45,217 bases of DNA from Rhodospirillaceae bacterium (GCA_002706405.1 PALN01000043.1:1-45217), one strand, 5' to 3'. Counted from the first letter of the stretch, positions 35,870 through 44,888 are shown. Translations and numbers: made by a program. Notes: generated from the letters alone by a model not told the origin.

Positions 35870-36340
35870 ATGACTGAAACTCAACTCACCCTCTCGCGGC
35901 GTCAGGCTCTCAAGGGCGTGTCCGCCTTTGCGCTGACCTTGGTGGCCGCGGGACTGCTGGCGCCGGGTGCGCATGCCGATGCAGCGGCCGTCGACGCCGC
36001 CATCAAGAAACTCGTCAAGGGCACGCCCGAGGAAGGCAAGATCAAGCTCGACCTGCCGCAGATCGCCGAGAACGGCAACACCGTTCCCGTCGCCTTCGAG
36101 GTCGATAGCCCGATGTCCAAGGACGATTACGTCAAGACGGTCCACCTGTTTGCCGAAGGCAACCCGTCCCCGGAAGTTGCCAGTTTCCACTTCACGCCGC
36201 AGTCCGGCATGGCGCGGGCATCCACCCGCATGCGCATGGCGGGCACGCAGAACGTGGTCGTCGTCGCGGAAATGAGCAACGGCAAGGTCTATATGGCCAA
36301 GCAGCAGGTCAAGGTCACCATCGGCGGCTGCGGCGGCTGA
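35870..36340 (+). CDS. soxY: Thiosulfate oxidation carrier protein SoxY
   Basis: A 156-residue periplasmic sulfur carrier. A Tat signal (SRRQALKGVSAF) leads to an Ig-like domain, and the swinging C-terminal arm GGCGG carries the substrate-binding Cys154. Exported as a complex with SoxZ, which has no signal of its own. Lies 62 bp after soxX and 22 bp before soxZ. Confidence 0.97.
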   Translation: MTETQLTLSRRQALKGVSAFALTLVAAGLLAPGAHADAAAVDAAIKKLVKGTPEEGKIKLDLPQIAENGNTVPVAFEVDSPMSKDDYVKTVHLFAEGNPSPEVASFHFTPQSGMARASTRMRMAGTQNVVVVAEMSNGKVYMAKQQVKVTIGGCGG

Positions 36341-36362
36341 TCAGAGCATCGGAGAAAGAATT

Positions 36363-36689
36363 ATGTCAGACGTTAAACCGCGCGTGCGAATCCCGAAATC
36401 GGCCAAAAAGGGCGATGTCGTCGAGATCAAGTCTCTGATCGAGCACAAGATGGAAACCGGCCAGCGCAAGGGCAAGGACGGTAAAAAGATTCCGCGCAAG
36501 ATCATCAACCGCTTCGAATGCAAGTTCAACGGCAACCTCGTGTTCGCCTCGGACTGGCATCCGGCTGTTTCGGCCTACCCCTACCTGGCGTTCCATTTCC
36601 GCGCCGAGGAAAGCGGTGAGTTCGAATTCAAATGGATTGAGGACGGCGGAGCCGAATATACGAAGAAGGCAAAGCTCAAGGTCTCCTGA
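36363..36689 (+). CDS. soxZ: Thiosulfate oxidation carrier complex protein SoxZ
   Basis: A 108-residue Ig-fold partner of SoxY without a signal peptide, hitch-hiking through the Tat system. Family blocks VEIKSLIEHKMETGQRK, NGNLVFASDWHPAVSAYPYL and FEFKWIEDGG are present. No cysteine occurs in the functional loop, as expected. Co-transcribed with soxY. Confidence 0.97.
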   Translation: MSDVKPRVRIPKSAKKGDVVEIKSLIEHKMETGQRKGKDGKKIPRKIINRFECKFNGNLVFASDWHPAVSAYPYLAFHFRAEESGEFEFKWIEDGGAEYTKKAKLKVS

Positions 36690-36737
36690 CGCATCAACAA
36701 CAATAATGTCAGGAGCGCGGAGAAAGGGATCCGAGTA

Positions 36738-37550
36738 ATGGGAAGCACAATAAGCAGATATGCGCTGTTCGGTCTGGCACTTGCCATGACCGCCGGCGTG
36801 GCGGCGAATGCCGTCGCTGACGAGAAAAAGAACTGGGGGGCCTATCAGGTCGAGGATCGCCGTTCCGGCTACACCTATGCGGCGCCGGAAACGCAGGCCA
36901 TGCAGGACGACAACTTTCAGAACCCCGGCATGCTCTGGGCCGAGATCGGCGAAGAGCTGTGGAACAAGGTCGACGGAAAGGCGGGCAAGTCCTGCGCATC
37001 CTGCCACAACGACCCGGAAAGCATGAAGGGCGTGGCCGTCAGCTACCCCAAGTATGTGGCTGAGAAGAAGAACCTGGAAAACCTGGAGCAGCGCATCAAC
37101 CGTTGCCGCACGGACAACATGAAGGCCAAGGAGTGGAAGTACGAATCCAAGGAACTTCTCGGCATGACCGTTTTCGTGCGCCACCAGTCCCTGGGCATGC
37201 CCGTCAACGTCAAGGTTGACGGCGAAGCGGCGCCCTATTTCGAGAAGGGCAAGGCGTTCTACAACGAACGCCGAGGCCAGCTCGACATGGCCTGCAAGCA
37301 TTGCCATGAAGACTTCCCGGGAATGCGGTTGCGCGCCAACGTCCTCAGCGAAGGACAAGGCAACGGCTTTCCCGTGTATCGCCTGAAATGGAACGGCGTC
37401 GGCTCGCTGCATCGCCGTTTCCGCGGCTGCAACAAGCAGGTCCGCTCAACGCCCTACGGTTACGGCAGCGACGAATATCTCGCGCTCGAGCTCTACGTCA
37501 TGTGGCGGGGCCGGGGACTTCCGGTCGAAACGCCGGCCGTCCGTAACTGA
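36738..37550 (+). CDS. soxA: Sulfur oxidation diheme cytochrome SoxA
   Basis: A 270-residue periplasmic cytochrome, the catalytic half of SoxXA. Signal peptide about 1-28; heme sites C86-AS-C89-H90 and C186-KH-C189-H190; Cys231 in RGCNKQVR is the persulfide heme ligand at the active site. This is the two-heme form. Closely follows soxZ (48 bp). A strong terminator stands 15 bp after its stop. Confidence 0.97.
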   Translation: MGSTISRYALFGLALAMTAGVAANAVADEKKNWGAYQVEDRRSGYTYAAPETQAMQDDNFQNPGMLWAEIGEELWNKVDGKAGKSCASCHNDPESMKGVAVSYPKYVAEKKNLENLEQRINRCRTDNMKAKEWKYESKELLGMTVFVRHQSLGMPVNVKVDGEAAPYFEKGKAFYNERRGQLDMACKHCHEDFPGMRLRANVLSEGQGNGFPVYRLKWNGVGSLHRRFRGCNKQVRSTPYGYGSDEYLALELYVMWRGRGLPVETPAVRN

Positions 37551-37564
37551 TATTACGCAAGTTC

Positions 37565-37613
37565 AACGTCCGGAGGAGCGGTGTCCCCCGGTCCTCCGGA
37601 CGTTTTTTCTTTA
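37565..37613 (+). terminator. Rho-independent terminator between soxA and soxB
   Basis: A perfect 13-bp stem AACGTCCGGAGGA / TCCTCCGGACGTT with a 14-base loop, the second arm running directly into TTTTCTTT. Placed inside the sox gene run, it should cut or end transcription before soxB. Confidence 0.93.
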
Positions 37614-37660
37614 AGCCATTTCTTGACGACCTATCTGAGCATCATTGATCGGAGGCGAAC

Positions 37661-39349
37661 GTGTTAAGTCGGCGTGAATTCTTTCATCTGGCGGCCGCGA
37701 CGGCAGCCCTGCCTGCAACGGCGCTGAACTTCCGTTCGGCCATGGCGCGGCAGAAGGTCATGCAGCAGGACCTGCTGCAGTTCGACAGCCTGGGCCAGGT
37801 GACCCTGCTGCATTTCACCGACATGCATGCGCAGCTCGTCCCGATCTATTTCCGCGAACCGACCGTCAACCTGGGCGTCGGCGAGGTCCGTGGCCTGCCG
37901 CCCCACATCACGGGCAAGGACTTCCTCGGCAAATACGGCATCGGTCCGGGCACGCCGGAAGCCTACGCCCTGACCGATCAGGACTTCACCGCCATGGCCA
38001 AGTCCTACGGCAAGGTCGGCGGTGTCGATCGCATGGCCACCCTGGTCAAGGCGATCCGCGCCGAACGCCCGGACAACACCCTGCTGCTGGACGGCGGCGA
38101 CACCTGGCAGGGCTCCTATACGTCGTTGAAGACCGGCGGTGCGGATATGGTCGCCGTGCAGAACGCGCTCGGTATCGACGCCATGACGGCCCATTGGGAA
38201 TTCACCTATGGCGTCGACCGGGTGAAGGAACTGCAGGACAGCCTGAACTTTCCGTTCCTGGCGTCCAACGTGCGCGACACGGAATGGCAGGAAGACGTGT
38301 TCGAGGCCATCAAGTATTTCGAAAAGGGCGGGGTCAAGATCGCCGTGATCGGCCAGGCCTTCCCCTATACGCCGATCGCCAATCCACGCTACCTGATGCC
38401 CAACTGGTCGTTCGGCATCAACGAAGACAACATGAAAAAGCGGGTCGCCGACGCCCAGGCGGCGGGGGCGGATTTGATCGTCCTGCTGTCCCACAACGGC
38501 TTCGATGTGGACCGCAAGCTGGCGGCACGCGTGCCCGGCATCGACGTGATCCTGACCGGTCATACCCACGATGCCCTGCCGGCCCCGGTCAAGGTCGGAA
38601 ACACGCTTCTGATCGCTTCGGGCAGTCACGGCAAGTTCCTGTCGCGCCTGGATCTCAAGATCGAGAACAAGCAGGTGAAGGCCTATAATTTCCGCCTGAT
38701 CCCGGTGTTCTCCGACGTCATCGAACCGGACAAGGAAATGGCCGCCCTGGTCGACAAGGTCCGCGCGCCGCACCTGGGCGAAATCAGCCGCGAGCTGGGC
38801 TATACGGAAGATCTTCTCTATCGTCGCGGCAACTTCAACGGCACCTTTGACGACGTTATCTGTCAGGCGTTGCTGGCCGAACGGGACGCGGAAATCGCGT
38901 TGTCTCCGGGCTTCCGCTGGGGAGCGTCGCTCCTGCCGGGGCAGGCGATCACGGTCGATGACGTGCACCACCACACCGCCATCACCTATCCCAACGTCTA
39001 CCGCATGGAAATGACCGGCGAGTTCCTCAAGACCGTTCTGGAGGACGTGGCCGACAACCTGTTCAACGTCGATCCCTACTATCAGCAGGGCGGCGACATG
39101 GTGCGCGTCGGCGGCATGTCCTACACCATCGACATCAACAAGAAGATCGGTTCGCGCATTTCCAACATGACCTCGCTGAAGACTGGCAAAGCCATCGACC
39201 CGGCGAAGAGCTACGTGGTCGCCGGCTGGGCCTCCGTCAACGAAGGCACGGAAGGTCCGCCCGCCTACGATCTGGTCGCGAATTACATTCAGGACCAGAA
39301 GGTCATCAAGGTTCCCGACAACCAAACGGTCAAGGTGATCGACGCCTGA
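37661..39349 (+). CDS. soxB: Thiosulfohydrolase SoxB
   Basis: A 562-residue periplasmic dimanganese enzyme that hydrolyses sulfate from the SoxY-bound thiosulfonate. A Tat signal (SRREFFHLAAATAAL) is followed by the metallophosphatase-type domain with HFTDMHAQ (Asp54, His56), LLDGGDTWQGS, the SoxB-specific AHWEFTYG and TGHTHDALPAP, and the 5'-nucleotidase C-terminal domain (about 370-555). Start is GTG 37661 with GGAGG six bases upstream. It lies 110 bp beyond soxA, separated by a terminator. Confidence 0.97.
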   Translation: MLSRREFFHLAAATAALPATALNFRSAMARQKVMQQDLLQFDSLGQVTLLHFTDMHAQLVPIYFREPTVNLGVGEVRGLPPHITGKDFLGKYGIGPGTPEAYALTDQDFTAMAKSYGKVGGVDRMATLVKAIRAERPDNTLLLDGGDTWQGSYTSLKTGGADMVAVQNALGIDAMTAHWEFTYGVDRVKELQDSLNFPFLASNVRDTEWQEDVFEAIKYFEKGGVKIAVIGQAFPYTPIANPRYLMPNWSFGINEDNMKKRVADAQAAGADLIVLLSHNGFDVDRKLAARVPGIDVILTGHTHDALPAPVKVGNTLLIASGSHGKFLSRLDLKIENKQVKAYNFRLIPVFSDVIEPDKEMAALVDKVRAPHLGEISRELGYTEDLLYRRGNFNGTFDDVICQALLAERDAEIALSPGFRWGASLLPGQAITVDDVHHHTAITYPNVYRMEMTGEFLKTVLEDVADNLFNVDPYYQQGGDMVRVGGMSYTIDINKKIGSRISNMTSLKTGKAIDPAKSYVVAGWASVNEGTEGPPAYDLVANYIQDQKVIKVPDNQTVKVIDA

Positions 39350-39381
39350 CCGGCGCCGGACCGACCACAATCAAGGACTGA

Positions 39382-40128
39382 ATGACGGCCATGGACGTTT
39401 CCTACGGCGGTGCCTTTCTGGCGGGTTTGTTGAGCTTTCTGTCACCCTGCGTGTTGCCGCTGGTGCCGCCCTATCTGTGCTTCCTGGCCGGCACCACGTT
39501 CCAGGCGCTGGAAGCCCAGGGAGCGGGCGCCGACCGCGCGGCGCTGGCCCGCGTACGCTGGACGGCGCTGGCTTTCGTTCTGGGGTTCTCGACCGTGTTC
39601 GTCGGCATGGGGGCGACGGCGTCTGCCGTCGGCCAACTGATCGCCGAATATCACGCGATCTTTTCCAAGGTCGCGGGCGGAATCATCATTCTTCTGGGGT
39701 TGCAGTTCCTGGGTGTGTTTCGCCTCGGCTTCCTGCAGCGCGACGCCAGGTTCGAAGGTCCCAAGAAACCCATGGGCGTGCTCGGCGCCTATCTGGTGGG
39801 CCTGGCCTTCGCCTTCGGCTGGACGCCCTGTGTCGGCCCCGTGCTGGCGGCGATCCTGATGGTCGCTGCGACCGGAGACGGACCGTGGTCGGGGGCTTCA
39901 TTGCTGGCCGTCTATTCGGCGGGCATCGGCCTGCCGTTCCTGGCCGCGGCCTTTGCCGTCGGGCCGTTCCTCGGCTTCATGAAGCGTTTCCGCCGGCACA
40001 TGGGTATGGTGGAAAAGGCCATGGGGCTGTTCCTGGTGGTCACGGGCGTGCTGTTCCTGACGGGCAGCGTGTCGGAAATCGCCAACTGGCTGCTCAACAC
40101 CTTCCCCAGCCTGGGCAAGGTCGGTTGA
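39382..40128 (+). CDS. soxV: CcdA/DsbD-type thiol electron carrier SoxV
   Basis: A 248-residue membrane protein with six helices that passes electrons from cytoplasmic thioredoxin to periplasmic thioredoxins. The redox cysteines are Cys23 (LSPCVLPLVPP) and Cys150 (WTPCVGP). In Sox clusters this CcdA homologue is SoxV, serving SoxW and SoxS. ATG 39382 or the ATG nine bases later. It lies 32 bp after soxB and ends the rightward transcript. Confidence 0.93.
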   Translation: MTAMDVSYGGAFLAGLLSFLSPCVLPLVPPYLCFLAGTTFQALEAQGAGADRAALARVRWTALAFVLGFSTVFVGMGATASAVGQLIAEYHAIFSKVAGGIIILLGLQFLGVFRLGFLQRDARFEGPKKPMGVLGAYLVGLAFAFGWTPCVGPVLAAILMVAATGDGPWSGASLLAVYSAGIGLPFLAAAFAVGPFLGFMKRFRRHMGMVEKAMGLFLVVTGVLFLTGSVSEIANWLLNTFPSLGKVG

Positions 40129-40180
40129 GCCTGTTTAAGGCCGATTTGAACCACTGAGACAATAAGACAGTGAGAAGCTT

Positions 40181-40212
40181 TTCGGGATTTCCGCTTGCGC
40201 GGGAATGACGGA
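40181..40212. repeat. REP-like palindromic element
   Basis: TTTCCGC-TTGC-GCGGGAA dyad followed by TGACGG, the look of the small dispersed palindromes found between genes in many proteobacteria. It sits in the 211-bp gap between convergent soxV and the unknown gene; the rest of that gap holds nothing I can name. Only one copy is seen in the window. Confidence 0.45.
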
Positions 40213-40339
40213 AACATGCATTCGCCTGCCGTTTGCCGCGACAGTGTACGAGAGACACCTCGCCCAATTTCTTCTCATGGCCTCACCGCCTCTGTGGTTT
40301 AACCATCGGGTTCTCCCTGGCCATGCGGCAGGGACCGGG

Positions 40340-41077
40340 TTATCCCAGCTTGAAGAACAGAATACGGTCGAAGGACCGGAGTTCGCGCAGGATGTTGACC
40401 ACGCCGAGCGCGTCCTTGCGCTCGACCGCCGCCGGCATGGAGGAGATCGACGCATCGGCGCCGTCGTAGATGCGTTTGAAGTCGGCGGCCTTCTGGTAAT
40501 GGGCCGGGGCCATGGCGCGGCAGGCGCGCAGGATGTCGCGGTACTTCAGGGCGGCGGCCATGACGGCGTCGGCGGTGCCGGCAACCGCGAAGTCCGGCCG
40601 GTCGTGGCGCCATTTGAACATCACGTCCATGTGTCGGTTCAGGTCGGTGACGCATTCGGAATAGCCCTTGCGCCCGGCCCGGTTGCGCAGGCCGTAGATC
40701 AGGTCACGCACGGGGGCCAGTTCCCGGCGCGCTTCCTTGCCCTTTTCTTCGTCCAGCAGATCGGCGCCCTTGGAAATGCGGCCCGTGATGGCCTTCAGGT
40801 CCGCCGCGAACCGGTCGTCCTTGGCATAGGTCGCGGGCGGGGCGGCGCCGTATCGGGCGGTGATCTCGTCCCATACGGCCTGGGCCTGGCGCAGTTCGAT
40901 CCCGGCCAGGGCGGCATTTCCCGTGCGGGCATAGAACAGGGCGGCGCGATAGCCGCCCTGGGCCTCGTCGACCAGGGCGTCGAAGCCATCGGCATCGGCC
41001 GCCAGGGCGGGCCAAGGGGCGGTCAGCAGCAGACAGAGCGCCGCGGCGAAAAAATGTCGTCTTGAGATCACGGTCAT
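40340..41077 (-). CDS. Uncharacterised secreted helical protein of the sox island
   Basis: A 245-residue protein I do not recognise. It has a signal peptide with a twin-arginine-like start (SRRHFFAAALCLLL, cleavage near ALAAD) and then looks almost wholly alpha-helical and charged, like the cytochrome b562/c' bundles, but with no CxxCH. The segment ELAPVRDLIYGLRNRAGRKG resembles a b562-type helix, and a similar helix recurs near the C-terminus (NILRELRSFDRILFF), hinting at two related halves. Two cysteines remain in the mature part (SECVTD and LRACRAM). A strong AAGGAA site precedes ATG 41077. It is divergent from soxW across a 110-bp gap containing an ATTC-N8-GAAT site. Confidence 0.82.
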   Translation of the reverse strand: MTVISRRHFFAAALCLLLTAPWPALAADADGFDALVDEAQGGYRAALFYARTGNAALAGIELRQAQAVWDEITARYGAAPPATYAKDDRFAADLKAITGRISKGADLLDEEKGKEARRELAPVRDLIYGLRNRAGRKGYSECVTDLNRHMDVMFKWRHDRPDFAVAGTADAVMAAALKYRDILRACRAMAPAHYQKAADFKRIYDGADASISSMPAAVERKDALGVVNILRELRSFDRILFFKLG

Positions 41078-41129
41078 GGTTTCCTTCCTGTAGCGTCTTG
41101 CCAGACCGCAGCCCTTGCGGTCAATATGC

Positions 41130-41145
41130 ATTCAACAAAACGAAT
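41130..41145. promoter_or_regulatory. Putative operator between the unknown secreted gene and soxW
   Basis: ATTC-AACAAAAC-GAAT, a perfect four-base dyad with an eight-base spacer, centred in the divergent gap. It shares the ATTCA half-site with the other sox-island sites. As I recall, SqrR of Rhodobacter recognises a site of this form. Confidence 0.45.
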
Positions 41146-41187
41146 ATTTGGGGCGGACCGGCCCCGCGACATGAGGACTTCCGACAC

Positions 41188-41817
41188 GTGATACCCCGCC
41201 GACTCTTCAATCGATGGACCGCGGGCGCACTTGGCGCCGCGGCCTTGGTTTGTCTTTCCTTGGGCAGCGCCCGCCCGGCCGCCGCGGCGACCATCGGCGC
41301 CGACGGCCTGATGACCGAGCCCTGGTTCCTCAATTCCTTCATGATCCTGAGGGAAGACCTGGAAGAAGCCGACCAGGCGGGCAAACGCTTCGCCGTGATC
41401 TTCTCGCTCGAAGGCTGCCCCTATTGCCGGGAAATGCACGAGGTCAATTTCGCCCGCAAGGACATCACCGATTTCGTGCGCGCCAATTTCAACATCCTGC
41501 AGATCAACATCATCGGCTCGCGCATGGTGACCGATTTCGACGGCGAGGAGTTGCCCGAGAAGAAACTGGCGGAGAAATGGGGCGTGCGCTTCACGCCGAC
41601 CACGATCTTTTTCCCCACGCTCGACAAGCTGCCGGCGGGGGTGTCGGGCAAGAAGGCCGAGATCGCCCGCATGCCCGGCTACATGAAGCCGTTTCACTTC
41701 ATGTCCATGTATCAGTTCGTCCAGGAGCAGGCCTATTTGAACGGCAAGTTCGGGCCCTATGTGCGGAACAAGATCAACGCGCTGAAAAGTGCGGGGAAGT
41801 CGCCGGAAAACTGGTGA
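41188..41817 (+). CDS. soxW: Periplasmic thioredoxin SoxW
   Basis: A 209-residue thioredoxin-fold protein with a signal peptide (about 5-35, RPAAAA) and active site C77-PY-C80 in SLEGCPYCREMHE; the cis-Pro loop is GVRFTPTTIFF. SoxW takes electrons from SoxV to reduce Sox partners. The start is GTG 41188, as no in-frame ATG lies near the signal peptide; upstream codons to 41062 overlap the divergent gene. The ribosome binding site is weak. Separated from soxV by the unknown gene, an unusual split. Confidence 0.9.
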   Translation: MIPRRLFNRWTAGALGAAALVCLSLGSARPAAAATIGADGLMTEPWFLNSFMILREDLEEADQAGKRFAVIFSLEGCPYCREMHEVNFARKDITDFVRANFNILQINIIGSRMVTDFDGEELPEKKLAEKWGVRFTPTTIFFPTLDKLPAGVSGKKAEIARMPGYMKPFHFMSMYQFVQEQAYLNGKFGPYVRNKINALKSAGKSPENW

Positions 41818-41831
41818 TTATTCCGGAATAA
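41818..41831. repeat. Perfect 14-bp palindrome after soxW
   Basis: TTATTCCGGAATAA begins immediately after the soxW stop codon, 16 bp before the soxC -35. It contains ATTC and GAAT two bases apart, so it could be an extra regulator site or a small mRNA hairpin. Confidence 0.5.
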
Positions 41832-41846
41832 TTCCGCCTCCCGCCC

Positions 41847-41880
41847 TGGACAACATATTCATAAAATATATAATGTGAAT
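41847..41880 (+). promoter_or_regulatory. soxC promoter with overlapping sox operator
   Basis: TGGACA (41847-41852) and a perfect TATAAT (41869-41874) are 16 bp apart, leaving a leader of about 67 bases to soxC. ATATTCA-N11-ATGTG (41855-41877), ending GAAT, covers the spacer and -10, with the outer dyad ATTCA-N14-TGAAT. The geometry suits repression. Confidence 0.6.
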
Positions 41881-41947
41881 TCCATCATTGAGCAGGTGAC
41901 GCCGCCGTCCGGGCGGGGCCGCCCCATAATTCTTGGAGCGCGCATTA

Positions 41948-43273
41948 ATGAAGAAAACCAAATCGCCGGCGAAGCCGGGGAACATCCAAACCTCATCCAT
42001 GGATCAGCCGACGGATAGCGGGCGCCGCAAGGCGCTGCTGGCCGGTCTGGGCGCCGCCGGCGGGGCCGCCGCCGCGGGCCTGATCGCGCCCGCCCGCGCG
42101 TTGGCCGACCCGGCCAACCTGCCGCCCAACGTGGCCGAATGGTCGCAGGTGCTGGGGCGGGGCGTCGATGCCATGCCCTACGGCATGCCGTCCAAGTTCG
42201 AAAGCACCGTCGTTCGCCGCTATGTGGACTGGCTGACGGCGACCCCGGAAAGCTCCATCAACTTCACGCCGCTCTACGCCCTTGACGGCATGGTCACGCC
42301 CAACGGCTTGTGTTTCGAGCGCCACCACGGCGGCGTCGCCGAGGTCATCCCCGACGACTACCGGCTGATGATCCACGGCATGGTCGACCGGCCCCTGGTC
42401 TATACCTATCAGGACCTCAAACGTTTCCCACCGCAAAGCCGCTTCTTCTTCCTGGAATGCGCGGCCAATGGCGGCATGGAATGGCGCGGCGCGCAGCTGA
42501 ACGGCGTGCAGTTCACCCATGGCATGGTCCACTGCGTGCAGTACACGGGTGTGCCGTTGCGCACCCTGTTGGAAGAAGCGGGTGTCAAGCCCAAGGCCAA
42601 ATGGCTGCTGGTCGAAGGCGGCGACAGCGCGGGCATGAACCGCTCCCTGCCGATGGACAAAGCCTTGGACGACTGCATGGTCGTCTATTCCATGAACGGC
42701 GAGCGCCTGCGCGCCGAACAAGGTTATCCCATCCGCCTGGTGGTGCCCGGCTTCGAAGGCAACATGTGGGTCAAATGGCTGCGCCGGATCGAGGTCGGCG
42801 ACGGCGCCTGGATGGCGCGCGAGGAAACCTCGAAATACACGGACCTCATGCCCGACGGCCGGGCCCGCCGCTTCACTTGGGAAATGGACGCCAAGTCGGT
42901 GATTACCAGCCCCTGTCCCGAACTGCCGTGCAAGCAGAAGGGCCCGCAGGTCATCAAGGGCCTGGCGTGGTCCGGGCGCGGCAAGATCGCCCGTGTCGAC
43001 GTCACCGTGGACGGCGGGCGCAACTGGCATCAGGCGCGCCTGGAAGAGCCGATCCTGTCGAAATGCCTGACCCGCTTCTATCTGGATGGCTGGTCGTGGG
43101 ACGGCAACCCGGCTTACCTGCAAAGTCGCGCCATCGACGAAACCGGTTATGTGCAGCCCGAAATGGCGGCACTTCAGGCCGTGCGTGGGGTGAATTCCAT
43201 CTACCACAACAACGCCATTCAGACCTGGCGCATCAATCCGACCGGGGAGGTGGAAAATGTCCGCTTGGCGTAA
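41948..43273 (+). CDS. soxC: Sulfane dehydrogenase molybdenum subunit SoxC
   Basis: A 441-residue periplasmic molybdopterin enzyme of the sulfite oxidase family. With SoxD it removes six electrons from the sulfane left on SoxY, giving complete oxidation of thiosulfate without sulfur globules. Tat signal [15 protein letters not shown] about 25-39; molybdenum ligand Cys171 in [10 protein letters not shown]; dimerisation domain from about 310 ([11 protein letters not shown]). ATG 41948 with GGAG ten bases upstream. Overlaps soxD by 17 bases. Confidence 0.96.
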   Translation: MKKTKSPAKPGNIQTSSMDQPTDSGRRKALLAGLGAAGGAAAAGLIAPARALADPANLPPNVAEWSQVLGRGVDAMPYGMPSKFESTVVRRYVDWLTATPESSINFTPLYALDGMVTPNGLCFERHHGGVAEVIPDDYRLMIHGMVDRPLVYTYQDLKRFPPQSRFFFLECAANGGMEWRGAQLNGVQFTHGMVHCVQYTGVPLRTLLEEAGVKPKAKWLLVEGGDSAGMNRSLPMDKALDDCMVVYSMNGERLRAEQGYPIRLVVPGFEGNMWVKWLRRIEVGDGAWMAREETSKYTDLMPDGRARRFTWEMDAKSVITSPCPELPCKQKGPQVIKGLAWSGRGKIARVDVTVDGGRNWHQARLEEPILSKCLTRFYLDGWSWDGNPAYLQSRAIDETGYVQPEMAALQAVRGVNSIYHNNAIQTWRINPTGEVENVRLA

Positions 43274-44327
43274 CCTGACCCTCACGGCCGCCGCAACGGC
43301 CGGTCTTCTCGCCCTGTCGACGGCCTCGGGCCAGGCGGCCGACCGCAAGTTCCCTCAATTGGGCGCCTCCGCGACGCCGGAGCAGATCCAAGCCTGGGAC
43401 ATCGACGTGCGCCCGGACGGGCTGGGGGCTCCGGCCGGGTCGGGCACGGCGACCCAAGGCGAAAACGTCTACATCCAAAAGTGCGCCGCCTGTCACGGTG
43501 ACTTCGGTGAAGCCCGGGGCCGCTACCCGGTGCTGGTCGGCGGCCATGGGTCGATGAAGGACGACCGTCCGGAAAAGACCGTCGGCAGCTACTGGCCCTA
43601 TGCCTCGACCATCTTCGATTACATCAAGCGTGCCATGCCGTTCGGCGAGGCCCAGACCCTGACCAATGACGAGGTCTATGCCCTGACCGCGTTCCTTCTC
43701 AACATGAACGACGTGATCGACTCATCGTTCGTGCTCGATGCTTCCAACATCGGCAAGATCGAGATGCCCAACGCCAAGAACTTCTTCGATGATCCGCGTC
43801 CCGACGGCCAGACCGTCAAGGTCGCCGACCTGTGCATGACGGACTGCAAGACCGAGATTAAGGTCCTGGGCCGGGCCAAGGCGATCGACGTCACGCCGGA
43901 TAAGGGCGGGGTAGAGGCCAAGGCCGCCACGCCCCCTGCGGCGGCGGCTGAACCGGTACAGGTCGCGGCATCCAACGCGCCGGCGGGCGATCCCGACGCC
44001 GGCAAGAAAGTATTCCGCAAGTGCGCGGCCTGCCATGTCATCGACAGTGGTGCCAACAAGCTGGGCCCGTCGCTGAAGGGCATCCTGGGCCGTACGGCCG
44101 GTTCCGTCGACGGGTTCCGCTATTCCAAGGCGTTTCAGGCGGCCAATGACAAGGGTTTGAAATGGACCGATGACGCCATCAAAGCCTTCGTCACCAGCCC
44201 CAAGACCTTCGTCAAGGACCAGATCGGTGCCGACAAGGGCCGCACGCGCATGGCCTTCCCGGGCCTGCGCAAGGAACAGGATGTCGAAGACCTGCTGGCC
44301 TTCATGAAGGCGGCCGGCGGCGAATAA
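43257..44327 (+). CDS. soxD: Sulfane dehydrogenase diheme cytochrome SoxD
   Basis: A 356-residue periplasmic cytochrome that takes electrons from SoxC. Signal peptide about 1-28; two heme sites C76-AA-C79-H80 and C256-AA-C259-H260. The N-terminal domain is the SoxD-specific part; after an Ala/Pro-rich linker (about 222-245) the C-terminal domain is a class I cytochrome c ([15 protein letters not shown], distal Met in RMAFPGL). This is the two-domain form that can donate onward to the respiratory chain. Confidence 0.96.
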   Translation: MSAWRNLTLTAAATAGLLALSTASGQAADRKFPQLGASATPEQIQAWDIDVRPDGLGAPAGSGTATQGENVYIQKCAACHGDFGEARGRYPVLVGGHGSMKDDRPEKTVGSYWPYASTIFDYIKRAMPFGEAQTLTNDEVYALTAFLLNMNDVIDSSFVLDASNIGKIEMPNAKNFFDDPRPDGQTVKVADLCMTDCKTEIKVLGRAKAIDVTPDKGGVEAKAATPPAAAAEPVQVAASNAPAGDPDAGKKVFRKCAACHVIDSGANKLGPSLKGILGRTAGSVDGFRYSKAFQAANDKGLKWTDDAIKAFVTSPKTFVKDQIGADKGRTRMAFPGLRKEQDVEDLLAFMKAAGGE

Positions 44328-44336
44328 TCCGCATGG

Positions 44337-44368
44337 AAAACCCCCCGGGCGGTCGGTCGCTCGGGGGC
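44337..44368 (-). terminator. Terminator shared by soxD and the ArsR gene
   Basis: A long GC stem (CCCCCGGGCG / CGCTCGGGGG with wobble pairs) between the convergent genes. On the minus strand it is followed by TTTTCC, so it best fits the ArsR gene; for soxD it is a hairpin without a T tract. Confidence 0.65.
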
Positions 44369-44394
44369 TTCGGTCTTAATTCAGGAATGGTCCG

Positions 44395-44742
44395 TCAGGC
44401 GGCGGAGCGGGATGCGGCCTTGATCAGGCGGCGGCGCTCCATGGCTTCTTCCGAACAGAACAGGCCGTACATCAGCTCCAGCGTCTTGCCCGCTTCGTTG
44501 CTGGCCAGGCTGTAATAGATCGTCTTGCCCTCGCGCCGGGTGGCGACAAGGTCGTCGGCGCGCAACCGCGCCAGCTGCTGTGACAGGGTCGGCTGGCGCA
44601 GATCAAGCGCCTGTTCCAGTTCCGTCACCGATTTTTCACCCTCACCCAGCATACAGAGGATGAGCAGGCGGTTTTCATTGGCAAGCGCCTTGAGAAACTG
44701 TGCGGCTTCCTTGGCGCCTTCAAGTACGTCTTCTTCTTTCAT
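44395..44742 (-). CDS. ArsR-family repressor of SqrR/BigR type (sulfane sulfur sensor)
   Basis: A 115-residue winged-helix repressor. The recognition helix region is LRQPTLSQQLARLRADDL (48-65). Cys30 (LLILCMLGEG) and Cys96 (GLFCSEE) lie 66 residues apart, the same separation as the persulfide-sensing pair of SqrR (41/107) and BigR (42/108); arsenic-sensing motifs are absent. Such proteins release DNA when a tetrasulfide links the pair, inducing sulfide and thiosulfate genes. Start ATG 44742; an in-frame extension to 44835 is Arg/Trp-rich and unlike the family. Its place at the end of the sox island makes it the obvious local regulator. Confidence 0.9.
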   Translation of the reverse strand: MKEEDVLEGAKEAAQFLKALANENRLLILCMLGEGEKSVTELEQALDLRQPTLSQQLARLRADDLVATRREGKTIYYSLASNEAGKTLELMYGLFCSEEAMERRRLIKAASRSAA

Positions 44743-44888
44743 GGGAATCCAATGTCTCCAGGTTTTCCGCCACGAACCGGCGGTGTTGCCCCCCTGGACC
44801 CTTTTTTTCGCGCCGGTCGCTCGGCCGGGCTTCAAACTCTAAAACGCTTCCGATCTTCCCATCGGCGACACCCAAGCTTACGTCAGGC

